Below are positions 26,746-38,886 of a stretch of DNA of 64,000 nt, one piece after another. The notes under the pieces were generated by a model, which was given only the letters and a program-made list of their open reading frames with translations, made no database searches and was not told the DNA's origin. The number at the start of each line of letters is the position of its first letter. Position 1 is the stretch's first letter. Origin of the DNA: Diplolepis rosae (lineage: Eukaryota; Arthropoda; Insecta; Hymenoptera; Diplolepididae); the NCBI GenBank assembly GCA_030998225.1, contig JAPYXD010000744.1:1736001-1800000 (forward strand), read 5' to 3'. Made by a program: the position numbers and the translations under genes.

Positions 26746-26787
26746 CTCCTCCTTTCGCATCCGGGCTTGGGACCGGCAATGGCGGAG
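26746..26787 (-). other. Possible structured 5' terminus of the element RNA
   Basis: Close to the element's 5' end, CTCC (26746-26749 or 26749-26752) can pair with GGAG (26784-26787), and two CCGG tetranucleotides (26761-26764 and 26773-26776) can pair with each other inside. Some non-LTR retrotransposons begin with a self-cleaving ribozyme. I could not match the known cores by eye, so this is only a candidate structured element. Confidence 0.35.
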
Positions 26788-26790
26788 TTT

Positions 26791-26802
26791 AACGAGGTAT
26801 AT
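26791..26802 (+). repeat. Target-site duplication, copy next to the 5' end
   Basis: AACGAGGTATAT matches 20863-20874 exactly. The satellite continues immediately with TTAATTTCAC where uninterrupted paralogues have TAAATTTCAC, a single substitution at 26804. The element's 5' end is therefore placed at 26790. Confidence 0.9.
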
Positions 26803-27599
26803 TTAATTTCACTTCTCAGCTTAAGTACCCTGAGGAAGATGTATTTTAAGCACCTGGACTACTAGATATAATTGTCAAAATGACGGGATCTGTAAAATAT
26901 GAACAAGGTATCTTAAATTTCTGTTCTCAGCTTAACTTCCACGTGGAATATGTATTTTAAGCCCTTGGACTACTAGATATGATTTTCAAAATGACGGGAT
27001 CTGTAAAATATGAACAAGTTAACTGAATTTTCAGTTTTCAGCTATAGTTCCGGGAGGAAGATGTTTTTCAAGCACCTGGGTTACTAGATATAATTTTCAA
27101 AATGACAGGATCTCTAAAATATAAACAAGTTATGTTAAATATCTGTTCTCAGCTTAACTTCTCTGACGAAGGTGTATTTTAAGCACCTAGAATTCTAAAT
27201 ATAATTTACAAAATGACGGGATCTCTAAAATATAAATTAGGTATCTTAAATTTCACTTCTCAGCTAATGTTCCCTGAGGAAGATGTTTTTTAAGCACCTG
27301 GACTACTAAATATAATTTTCAAAATGACGGGATCTCTATAATATAAACAAGGTATCTTAAATTTCAGTTCTCAGCTCAAGTTCCATAAGGAAGATGGTTT
27401 TTAAGCACCTGGAATACTAAATATAATTTACAAAATGAAGGGATCTCTAAAAAATAAACGAGGTATCTTAAATTTCACTTCTCAGCTTAAGTACCCTGAG
27501 GAAGATGTTTTTTAAGCACCAGGACTACTATATATAGTTTTCAAAATGACGGGATCTCTATAATATAAACAAGGTATCTTAAATTTCACTTCTCAGCTT

Positions 27600-30500
27600 A
27601 AGTTCCCCGAGGAAAATTTTTTTTAAGCACCTGGAATACTAAATATAATTTACTATATGAAGGGATCACTAAAATATAAATGAGGTATCTTAAATTTCAC
27701 TTCTCAGCTTAAGTTCCCCGAGGAAGATGTTTTTTAAGCACCTGGACTACTAGATATAATTTTCAAAATGACGGGATCTGTAAAATATGAACAAGGTATC
27801 TGAATTTTCAGTTCTCAGGTTAAGTTCCCTGAGGAAGATGTTTCTTAAGCACCTGGACTAATAGATATAATTTTCAAAATGACGGGATCTCTAAAATATA
27901 AACAAGGTATCTTAAATTTCTGTTCTCAGCTTAACTTCCACATGGAATGTGTATTTTAGGCCCTGGGACTACTAAATATAATTTTCAAAATGATGGGATC
28001 TGTAAAATATGAACAAGTTATCTGAATTTTCAGTTTTCAGCTTAAGTTCCCTGAGGAAGATGTATTTCAAGCACCTGGGCTACTAAATATAATTTTCAAA
28101 ATGAAGGAATCTCTAAAAAATAAACGAGGTATCTTAAATTTTACTTCTCAGCTTAACTTCCACGTGGAATGTGTATTTTAAGCCCTTGGACTACTAGATA
28201 TGATTTTCAAAATGACGGGATCTGTAAAATATGAACAAGTTAACTGAATTTTCAGTTTTCAGCTAAATTTACGGGAGGAAGATGTTTTTCAAGCACCTGG
28301 GTTACTAGATATAATTTTCGAAATGACGGGATCTGTAAAATCTGAACAAGGTATCTGAATTTTCACTTCTCAGCTTAAGTTCCCTGATGAAGATGTTTTT
28401 CAAGCACCTGGTCTAATAAATATAATTTTCAAAATGAGGAGATCACTAAAAAATAAACGAGGTATCTTAAATTTCACTTCTCAGCTAAAGTACCCTGAGG
28501 AAAATTTTTTTAAGCACCTGGAATACTAAATATAATTTTCAAAATGAAGGAATCTCTAAAAAATAAACGAGGTATCTTAAATTTCACTTCTCAGCTTAAG
28601 TACCCTGATGATGTTTTTTAAGCACCTGGACTACTATATATAATTTTCAAAATGACGGGATCTGTAAAATATGAACAACGTATCTGAATTTTCACTTCTC
28701 AGCTTAAGTTCCCTGATGAAGATGTTTTTCAAGCACCTGGTCTACAAAAATAATTTTCAAAAAGACGGGATCTCCCAAATATGAACTAGGTATCATAATT
28801 TTCATTTCTCAGCTTAAGGTCCCTGAGGAAGATATTTTTCAAGCACCTGGGCTAACAAATATAATTTTCAAAATGACGGGATCTCTAAATTATAAAACAG
28901 GTATCTTAAATATCTGTTCTCAGCTTAAGTTCCAGAAGGAAGATGGTTTTTAAGCACCTGGAATACTAAATATAGTTTACAAAATAAAGGAATCTCTAAA
29001 AATAAACGAGGTATCTTAAATTTCACTTCTCAGCTTAAGTTCCCCGAGGAAGATGTTTTTCAAGCACCTGGTCTACTAAATATAATTTACAAAATGAAGG
29101 GATCTCAAAAATATAAACTAGGTATCTTAAATATCACTTCTCAGCTTAAGTTCCAGAAGGAAGATGGTTTTTAAGCACCTGGAATACTAAATATAGTTTA
29201 CAAAATAAAGGAATCTCTAAAAAATAAACGAGGTATCTTAAATTTCACTTCTCAGCTTAAGTACCCTGATGATGTTTTTTAAGCACCTGGACTACTAGAT
29301 ATAATTTTCAAAATGACGGGATCTGTAAAATATGAACAAGGTATCTGAATTTTCAGTTTTCAGGTTAAGTTCCCTGAGGTATATGTTTTTCAAGCACCTG
29401 GACTACTAAATATAATTTTCAAAATGACGGGATGTCTAAAATATAATCTAGGTATCTTAAATTACACTTCTCAGCTTAAGTTCCCTGAGGAATATGTATT
29501 TTAGTCACCTGGAATACTAGACATAATTTTCAAAAAGACGGGATCTCTAAAATATGAACTAGGTATCTTAATTTTCAGTTCTCAGCTTAAGGTCCCTGAG
29601 GAAGATGTTTTTCAAGCGACTGGGCTACTAAATATAATTTACAAAATGAAGGGATCTCAAAAATATAAACTAGGTATCTTAAATATCACTTCTCAGCTTA
29701 AGTTCCAGAAGGAAGATGGTTTTTAAGCACCTGGAATACTAAATATAGTTTACAAAATAAAGGAATCTCTAAAAAATAAACGAGGTATCTTAATTTTCAG
29801 TTCTCAGCTTAAGTTCCCTGATGAAGATGTTTTTCAAGCACCTGGTCTACTAAATAGAATTTTCAAATTGACGGGATCTTTATAATATATACGTGGTATC
29901 TTATATATCTGGTCTCAGCTTAACTTCCACATGGAATGTGTATTTTAGGCCCTGGGACTACTAGATATAATTTTCAAAATGATGGGATCTGTAAAATATA
30001 AACAAGGTATCTTAAATTTCAGTTCTCAGCTTAAGGACCCTGAGGAAAATTTGTTTTAAGCACCTGGAATACTAAATATAATTTACAATAGGAAGGGATC
30101 ACTAAAATATAAATGAGGTATCTTAAATTTCACTTCTCAGCTTAAGTTCCCCGAGGAAGATGTTTTTCAAGCACCTGGGCTACTAGCTATAATTTTCAAA
30201 ATGACGGCATCTGTAAAATATGAACAAGGTATCTGAATTTTCAGTTCTCAGCTTAAGTTCCCTGAGGAAGATGTTTTTTAAGCACCTGGACTAATAGATA
30301 TAATTTTCAAAATGACGGGATCTCTAAAATATAAACAAGGTATCTTAAATTTCTGTTCTCAGCTTAACTTCCACATGGAATGTGTATTTTAGGCCCTGGG
30401 ACTACTAAATATAATTTTCAAAATGATGGGATCTGTAAAATATGAACAAGTTATCTGAATTTTCAGTTTTCAGCTTAAGTTCCCTGAGGAAGATGTATTT

Positions 30501-32225
30501 CAAGCACCTGGGCTACTAAATATAATTTTCAAAATGACGGGATCTATAAAATATAAACTAGGTATCTTAAATTTCACTACTCAGCTTAAGTTCCACGTGG
30601 AATGTGTATTTTAAGCCCTTGGACTACTAGATATAATTTTCAAAATGATGGGATCTGTAAAATATGAACAAGTTAACTGAATTTTCAGTTTTCAGCTAAA
30701 GTTCCGGGAGGAAGATGTTTTTCAAGCACCTGGGTTACTAGATATAATTTTCAAAATGACGGGATCCATAAAATGTAATCTAGGTATCTTAAATTTCACT
30801 TCTCAGCTTAAGTTCCATGATGAAGATGTTTTTCAAGCACCTGGTCTAATAAATATAATTTTAAAAATTACGCGATCACTAAAAAATAAACGAGGTATCA
30901 TAAATTTCACTTCTCAGCTAAAGTACCCTGAGGAAAATTTTTTTTAAGCACCTGGAATACTAAATATAATTTTCAAAATGAAGGAATCTCTAAAAAATAA
31001 ACGAGGTATCTTAAATTTCACTTCTCAGCTTAAGTACCCTGATGATGTTTTTTAAGCACCTGGACTACTATATATAATTTTCAAAATGACGGGATCTGCA
31101 AAATATGAACAACGTATCTGAATTTTCACTTCTCAGCTTAAGTTCCCTGATGAAGATGTTTTTCAAGCACCTGGTCTACAAAAATAATTTTCAAAAAGGC
31201 GGGATCTCTAAAATATGAACTAGGTATCTTAATTTTCAGTTCTCAGCTTAAGTTCCCTGATGAAGATGTTTTTCAAGCACCTGGTCTACTAAATATAATT
31301 TACAAAATGAAGGGATCTCTAAAATATAAATGAGGTATCTTAAATTTCACTTCTCAGCTTAAGTTCCAGAAGGAAGATGGTTTTTAAGCACCTGGAATAC
31401 TAAATATAGTTTACAAAATAAAGGAATCTCTAAAAAATAAACGAGGTATCTTAAATTTCACTTCTCAGCTTAAGTTCCCCGAGGAAGATGTTTTTCAAGC
31501 ACCTGGTCTACTAAATATAATTTACAAAATGAAGGGATCTCAAAAATATAAACTAGGTATCTTAAATATCACTTCTCAGCTTAAGTTCCAGAAGGAAGAT
31601 GGTTTTTAAGCACCTGGAATACTAAATATAGTTTACAAAATAAAGGAATCTCTAAAAAATAAACGAGGTATCTTAAATTTCACTTCTCAGCTTAAGTACC
31701 CTGATGATGTTTTTTAAGCACCTGGACTACTAGATATAATTTTCAAAATGACGGGATCTGTAAAATATGAACAAGGTATCTGAATTTTCAGTTTTCAGGT
31801 TAAGTTCCCTGAGGTATATGTTTTTCAAGCACCTGGACCATAAATATAAATTTCAAAATGACGGGATCTCTAAAATATAATCTAGGTATCTTAAATTACA
31901 CTTCTCAGCTTAAGTTCCCTGAGGAATATGTATTTTAGTCACCTGGAATACTAGACATAATTTTCAAAAAGACGGGATCTCTAAAATATGAACTAGGTAT
32001 CTTAATTTTCAGTTCTCAGCTTAAGGTCCCTGAGGAAGATGTTTTTCAAGCGACTGGGCTACTAAATATAATTTTCAAAATGAAGGGATCTCTAAAATAT
32101 AAACCAGGTATCTTAAATATCACTTCTCAGCTTAAGTTCCAGAAGGAAGATGGTTTTTAAGCACCTGGAATACTAAATATAGTTTACAAAATAAAGGAAT
32201 CTCTAAAAAATAAACGAGGTATCTT
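27600..32225 (+). repeat. Higher-order repeat, 22 monomers (about 2,434 bp), two copies
   Basis: Copy A (about 27600-29790) and copy B (about 30030-32225) carry the same subtype order. Markers and their offsets are CTTCCACATGG (27935 and 30368, 2433 bp), TCTACAAAAATAATTTTC (28741 and 31175, 2434 bp), the GGATCTCAAAAATATAAAC unit (offset 2435 bp) and TACTAGACATAATTTTC (offset 2434 bp). The offset is 22 monomers minus about 8 bases. Internal differences, such as the loss of a CATAATTTTCATTTCTCAG unit in copy B, show limited divergence after the duplication. Confidence 0.85.
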
Positions 32226-32559
32226 TAATTTCAGTTCTCAGCTTAAGTTCCCTGAGAAAGATATCTTTCAAGCACCTGATCTACTAAATATAATTTACAA
32301 AATGAAGGGATCTCTAAAATATAAATGAGGTATCTTAAATTTCACTTCTCAGCTTAAGTTCCCTGAGGAAGATGTTTTTTAAGCACCTGGACTACTAGGT
32401 ATAATTTTCAAAATGACGGGATCTGTAAAATATGAACAAGTTATCTGAATTTTCAGTTTTCAGCTTAAGTTCCCTGAGGAAGATGTATTTCAAGCACCTG
32501 GGCTACTAAATATAATTTTCTAAATGAGAGATATCTAAAAATAAAACGATGTATATTAA

Positions 32560-33360
32560 ATTTAACTTCTCATCTTAAGTACCCTGAGGAAGATGTATTT
32601 TAAGCACCTGGACTACTAGATATAATTGTCAAAATGACGGGATCTGTAAAATATGAACAAGGTATCTTAAATTTCTGTTCTCAGCTTAACTTCCACGTGG
32701 AATATGTATTTTAAGCCCTTGGACTACTAGATATGATTTTCAAAATGACGGGATCTGTAAAATATGTACAAGTTAACTGAATTTTCAGTTTTCAGCTAAA
32801 GTTCCGGGAGGAAGATGTTTTTCAAGCACCTGGGTTGCTAGATATAATTTTCAAAATGACAGGATCTCTAAAATATAAACAAGTTATGTTAAATATCTGT
32901 TCTCAGCTTAACTTCCCTGAGGAAGGTGTATTTTAAGCACCTGGAATACTAAATATAATTTACAAAATGACGGGATCTCTAAAATATAAACGAGGTATCT
33001 TAAATTTCACTTCTCAGCTTAAGTTCCCTGATGAAGATGTTTTTTAAGCACCTGGACTACTATATATAATTTTCAAAATGACGGGATCTCTATAATATAA
33101 ACAAGGTATCTTAAATTTCAGATCTCAGCTCAAGTTCCATAAGGAAGATGGTTTTTAAGCACCTGGAATACTAAATATAATTTACAAAATGAAGGGATCT
33201 CTAAAATATAAACTAGGTATCTTAAATATCACTTCTCAGCTTAAGTTCCATAAGGAAGATGGTTTTTAAGCACCTGGAATACTAAATATAATTTACAAAA
33301 TAAAGGGATCTCTAGAAAATAAACGAGGTATCTTAAATTTCACTTCTCAGCTTAAGTACC
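32560..33360 (+). repeat. Example of the recurring seven-to-eight-monomer cassette
   Basis: The units follow a fixed order: an ATAATTGTCAAAATGACGGG unit, a palindrome unit (CCACGTGGAATATG), a GTTAACTGAATTTTCAG/TTCCGGGAGGAAG unit, an AACAAGTTATGTTAAATATC unit, a CCTGATGAAGATG unit, a TATAATATAAACAAGG unit with CAAGTTCCATAAGG, then CCATAAGGAAGATGG units. Closely similar runs start near 39100, 42420, 46950, 49000, 51730, 59490 and 61030, and the first three or four units also occur near 1, 930, 1610, 9470, 10810, 19780 and 26805. The cassette appears to be an old module that larger duplications have carried around. Confidence 0.8.
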
Positions 33361-35619
33361 CTGAGGAAGATGTTTTTTAAGCACCTGGACTACTATATAT
33401 AATTTTCAAAATGACGGGATCTCTATAATATAAACAAGGTATCTTAAATTTCAGTTCTCAGCTCAAGTTCCATAAGGAAGATGGTTTTTAAGCACCTGGA
33501 ATACTAAATATAATTTACAAAATGAAGGGATCTCTAAAATATAAAAAAGGTATCTTAAATTTCACTTCTCAGCTTAAGTTCCCCGAGGAAGATGTTTTTT
33601 AAGCACCTGGGCTACTAAATATAATTTTCAAAATTACGGGATCTGTAAAATATGATCAAGGTATTAGAATTTTCACTTATAAGCTTAAGTTCCCTGAGGA
33701 AGATGTTTTTAAGCACCTGGACTACTAGATATAATTTTCAAAATGACGGGATCTCTAAAATATAAACTAGGTATCTTAAATATCACTTCTCAGCTTAAGT
33801 TCCATAAGGAACATGGTTTTTAAGCACCTGGAATACTAAATATAATTTACAAAATGACGAGATCTCTAAAATATAAACGAGGTATCTTAAATTTCACTTC
33901 TCAGCTTAAGTACCCTGAGGAAAATTTTTTTTAAGCACCTGGAATACTAAATATAGTTTACAAAATAAATGAATCTCTAAAAAATAAACGAGGTGTATTA
34001 AATTTCACTTCTCAGCTTAAGTACCCTGAGGATGATGTTTTTTAAGCACCTGGACTACTATATATAATTTTCAAAATGACGGGATCTGTAAAATATGAAC
34101 AAGGTATCTGAATTTTCATTTCTCAGCTTAAGTTCCCTGATGAAGATGTTTTTCAAGCACCTGGTCTGCTAAATATAATTTACAAAATGACGAGATCTCT
34201 AAAATATAAACGAGGTATCTTAAATTTCACTTCTCAGCTTAAGTACCCTGAGGAAAATTTTTTTTAAGCACCTGGAATACTAAATATAATTTACAAAATA
34301 AAGGGATCTCTAAAAAATAAACGAGGTATCTTAAATTTCACTTCTCAGCTTAAGTACCCTGAGGAAGATGTTTTTTAAGCACCTGGACTACTATATATAA
34401 TTTTCAAAATGACGGGATCTCTATAATATAAACAAGGTATCTTAAATTTCAGTTCTCAGCTCAAGTTCCATAAGGAAGATGGTTTTTAAGCACCTGGAAT
34501 ACTAAATATAATTTACAAAATGAAGGGATCTCTAAAATATAAACTAGGTATCTTAAATATCACTTCTCAGCTCAAGTTCCATAAGGAAGATGGTTTTTAA
34601 GCACCTGGAATACTAAATATAATTTACGAAATAAAGGGATCTCTAAAAAATAAACGAGGTATCTTAAATTTCACTTCTCAGCTTAAGTACGCTGAGGAAG
34701 ATGTTTTTTAAGCACCTGGACTATTAAATATAATTTTCAAAATGACGGGATCTCTAAAATATAAACGAGTCATCTTAAATATCAATTCTCACCTTAAGTT
34801 CCGTGAGGAAGATGTTTTTTAAGCACCTGGTCTACTAAATATAATTTTCAAAATGACGATATCTCTAAAAAATAAACAAGGTATCTTAAATTTCACTTCT
34901 CAGCTTAAGTTCCCCGAGGAAAATTTTTTTTAAGCACCTGGAATACTAAATATAATTTACAAAATAAAGGGATCTCTAAAAAATAAACGAGGTATCTTAA
35001 ATTTCACTTCTCAGCTTAAGTACCCTGAGGAAGATGTTTTTTAAGCACCTGGACTACTGTATATAATTTTCAAAATGACGGGATCTCTATAATATAAACA
35101 AGGTATCTTAAATTTCACTTCTCAGCTTAAGTTCCATAAGGAAGATGGTTTTTAAGCACCTGGAATACTAAATATAATTTTCAAAATGACGGGTTCTCTA
35201 AAATATAAACTAGGTATCTTAAATTTCACTTCTCAGCTTAAGTTCCATAAGGAAGATGGTTTTTAAGCACCTGGAATACTAAATATAATTTACAAAAGGA
35301 AGGGATCACTAAAATATAAATGAGGTATCTTAAATATCACTTCTCAACTTAAGTTCCGTGAGGAAGATGTTTTTTAAGCACCTGGGCTACTAGATATAAT
35401 TTTCAAAATGGCGGGATCTCTAAAATATAAACGAGGTATCTTAAATTTCACTTCTCAGCTTAAGTACCCTGAGGAAAATTTTTTTTAAGCACCTGGAATA
35501 CTAAATATAATTTACAAAATAAAGGGATCTCTAAAAAATAAACTAGGTATCTTAAATTTCACTTCTCAGCTTAAGTTCCGTGAGGAAGATGTTTTTTAAG
35601 CACCTGGGCTACTAGATAT

Positions 35620-35850
35620 AATTTTCAAAATGACGGGTTCTATAAAATATAAACTAGGTATCTTAAATTTCACTTCTCAGCTTAAGTTCCATAAGGAAGA
35701 TGGTTTTTAAGCACCTGGAATACTAAATATAATTTACAAAATGACGGGTTCTATAAAATATAAACTAGGTATCTTAAATTTCACTTCTCAGCTTAAGTTC
35801 CATAAGGAAGATGGTTTTTAAGCACCTGGAATACTAAATATAATTTTCAA
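35620..35850 (+). repeat. Single-monomer tandem duplication
   Basis: The private variant TGACGGGTTCTATAAAATAT occurs at 35631 and 35742, exactly 111 bp apart. Two adjacent units with the same CCATAAGGAAGATGG segment follow. Confidence 0.75.
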
Positions 35851-35999
35851 AATGACGGGTTCTCTAAAATATGAACAAGGTATCTGAATTTTCAGTTTTC
35901 AGCTTAAGTTCCCTGAGGAAGATGTTTTTCAAACACCTGGGCTACTAAATATAATTTTCAAAATGGCGGAATCTCTAAAATATAAACGACGTATCTTAA

Positions 36000-38886
36000 A
36001 TTTCACTTCTCAGTTTAACTTCCACGTGGAATGTGTATTTTAAGCCCTTGGACTACTAGATATGATTTTCAAAATGACGGGATCTGTAAAATATGAACAA
36101 GTTAACTGAATTTTCATTTTTCAGCTAAAGTTCCGGGAGGAAGATGTTTTTCAAGCACCTGGGTTACTAGATATAATTTTCAAAATGACAGGATCTCTAA
36201 AATATAAACAAGTTATGTTAAATATCTGTTCTCAGCTTAACTTCCCTGAGGAAGGTGTATTTTAAGCACCTGGAATACTAAATATAGTTTACAAAATAAA
36301 GGAATCTCTAAAAAATAAACGAGGTATCTTAAATTTCACTTCTCAGCTTAAGTACCCTGATGATGTTTTTTAAGCACCTGGACTACTATATATAATTTTC
36401 AAAATGACGGGATCTGTAAGATATGAACAACGTATCTGAATTTTCAGTTTTCAGCTTAAGTTCCCTGAGGAAGATGTATTTCAAGCACCTGGTCTACTAA
36501 AAATAATTTTCAAAATGACGAGATCTCTAAAATATAAACGAGGTATCTTAAATTCCACTTCTCAGCTTAAGTTCCCTGAGGAAAATTTTTTTTAAGCACC
36601 TGGAGTACTAAATATAATTTACAAAATAAAGGGATCTCTAAAAAATAAACGAGGTATCTTAAATTTCACTTCTCAGCTTAAGTACCCTGAGGAAGATGTT
36701 TTTTAAGCACCTGGACTACTATATATAATTTTCTAAATGATGGGATCTGTAAAATATGAACAAGTTAAATGAATTTTCAGCTTTCAGCTTAAGTTCCCTG
36801 AGGAAGATGTATTTCAAGCACCTGGGCTACTAAATATAATTTTCAAAATGAAGGAATATCGAAAAAATAAACGAGGTATCTTAAATTTCACTTCTCAGCT
36901 TAACTTCCACGTGGAATGTGTATTTTAGGCGCTGGGTTACTAGATATAATTTTCAAAATGACGGGATCTGTAAAATATGAACAAGGTATCTGAATTTTCA
37001 CTTCTCAGCTTAAGTTCCATGAGGAAGATGTTTTTCATGCACCTGGTCTACTAAATATAATTTTCAAAATGAGGAGATCACTAAAAAATAAACGAGGTAT
37101 CTTAAATTTCACTTCTCAGCTAAAGTACCATGAGGAAAATTTTTTTTAAGCACCTGGAATACTAAATATAATTTTCAAAATGAAGGAATCTCTAAAAAAT
37201 AAACGAGGTATCTTAAATTTCACTTCTCAGCTTAAGTACCCTGAGGAAGATGTATTTTAAGCACATAGACTACTAGATATAATTTTCAAAATGACGGGAT
37301 CTGTAAAATATGAACAAGGTATCTGAATTTTCAGTTTTCAGCTTAAGTTCCCTGAGGAAGATGTTTTTCAAGCACCTGGGCTACTAGATATGATTCTCAA
37401 AATGACGGCATCTCTAAAATATAAACGAGGTATCTTAAATTTCACTTCTCAGTTTAAGTTCCATAAGGAAGATGGTTTTTAAGCACCTGGAATACTAAAT
37501 ATAATTTTCAAAATGACGGGATCTGTAAAATATGAACAAGGTATCTGAATTTTCAGTTTTCAGTTTATGTTCCCTGAGGAAGATGTTTTTTAAGCACCTG
37601 GGCTACTAAATATAATTTTCAAAATGAAGGAATCTCTAAAAAATAAACGAGGTATCTTAAATTTTACTTCTCAGTTTAACTTCCACGTGGAATGTGTATT
37701 TTAAGCCCTTGGACTACTAGATATGATTTTCAAAATGACGGGATCTGTAAAATATGAACAAGTTAACTGAATTTTCATTTTTCAGCTAAAGTTCCGGGAG
37801 GAAGATGTTTTTCAAGCACCTGGGTTACTAGATATAATTTTCAAAATGACAGGATCTCTAAAATATAAACAAGTTATGTTAAATATCTGTTCTCAGCTTA
37901 ACTTCCCTGAGGAAGGTGTATTTTAAGCACCTGGAATACTAAATATAGTTTACAAAATAAAGGAATCTCTAAAAAATAAACGAGGTATCTTAAATTTCAC
38001 TTCTCAGCTTAAGTACCCTGATGATGTTTTTTAAGCACCTGGACTACTATATATAATTTTCAAAATGACGGGATCTGTAAGATATGAACAACGTATCTGA
38101 ATTTTCAGTTTTCAGCTTAAGTTCCCTGAGGAAGATGTATTTCAAGCACCTGGTCTACTAAAAATAATTTTCAAAATGACGAGATCTCTAAAAAATAAAC
38201 GAGGTATCTTAAATTTCACTTCTCAGCTTAAGTACCCTGAGGAAAATTTTTTTAAGCACCTGGAGTACTAAATATAATTTACAAAATAAAGGGATCTCTA
38301 AAAAATAAACGAGGTATCTTAAATTTCACTTCTCAGCTTAAGTACCCTGAGGAAGATGTTTTTAAGCACCTGGACTACTATATATAATTTTCTAAATGAT
38401 GGGATCTGTAAAATATGAACAAGTTAAATGAATTTTCAGCTTTCAGCTTAAGTTCCCTGAGGAAGATGTATTTCAAGCACCTGGGCTACTAAATATAATT
38501 TTCAAAATGAAGGAATATCGAAAAAATAAACGAGGTATCTTAAATTTCACTTCTCAGCTTAACTTCCACGTGGAATGTGTATTTTAGGCGCTGGGTTACT
38601 AGATATAATTTTCAAAATGACGGGATCTGTAAAATATGAACAAGGTATCTGAATTTTCACTTCTCAGCTTAAGTTTCCTGAGGAAGATGTTTTTCAAGCA
38701 CCTGGTCTACTAAATATAATTTTCAAAATGAGGAGATCACTAAAAAATAAACGAGGTATCTTAAATTTCACTTCTCAGCTAAAGTACCATGAGGAAAATT
38801 TTTTTTAAGCACCTGGAATACTAAATATAATTTTCAAAATGAAGGAATCTCTAAAAAATAAACGAGGTATCTTAAATTTCACTTCT
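36000..38886 (+). repeat. Tandem duplication with 15-monomer offset (about 1,661 bp)
   Basis: The block about 36000-37225 is repeated at about 37661-38886. Shared private marks are TCTCAGTTTAACTTCC (36011 and 37672), GTAAGATATGAACAACG, GTTAAATGAATTTTCAGC, AAGGAATATCGAAAAAATA and TTTTAGGCGCTGGGTTAC. The offset stays near 1661 bp, which is 15 monomers minus four bases. About 11 monomers are shared before the copies part. The two copies are nearly identical over most of this length, so this duplication is recent. Confidence 0.87.

Larger units (their letters stand above)
20876..26790 (-). mobile_element. R1-clade-like non-LTR retrotransposon, structurally full length
   Basis: The element is about 5.9 kb, GC-rich against an AT-rich array, and runs on the minus strand. 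In its own 5'-to-3' order it has a 5' UTR (26790-25626), ORF1 with three zinc knuckles, ORF2 with an apurinic-type endonuclease and a reverse transcriptase, a short 3' UTR and a 31-nt poly(A). It has no long terminal repeats and no RNase H domain that I can see. The layout, the overlapping ORFs, the endonuclease motifs and the C-terminal CX2CX8HX4C finger fit the R1 clade (R1, SART, TRAS, Waldo relatives), many of which insert at specific repeated sequences. A 12-bp duplication of the satellite flanks it. Both ORFs carry disabling changes, so it should not be autonomous as read here. The exact lineage within the clade cannot be named without a tree. Confidence 0.9.
25626..26790 (-). other. 5' UTR of the retrotransposon
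   Basis: This GC-rich stretch of 1,165 bp runs from the element's 5' end to the ORF1 start codon. It should hold an internal promoter, as in other non-LTR elements, but no promoter motif could be called with confidence. It includes two clear inverted repeats (25667-25686 and 25858-25884) and a terminal segment with pairing potential (26746-26787). A sense-strand open frame of 119 codons starts at an ATG at 26726 and ends at 26367; it resembles nothing I know and may be an upstream ORF or chance. An antisense open stretch (26043-26462) is taken to be chance. Confidence 0.8.

Noticed and set aside
20876..26790. LTR retrotransposon or endogenous virus
   Set aside because: There are no terminal repeats, integrase, protease or envelope-like frame. 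A poly(A) tail, apurinic-type endonuclease and target duplication fit a non-LTR element.
20876..26790. R2-type element
   Set aside because: R2 has one ORF with a restriction-like endonuclease after the RT. This element has two ORFs and an apurinic-type endonuclease before the RT.
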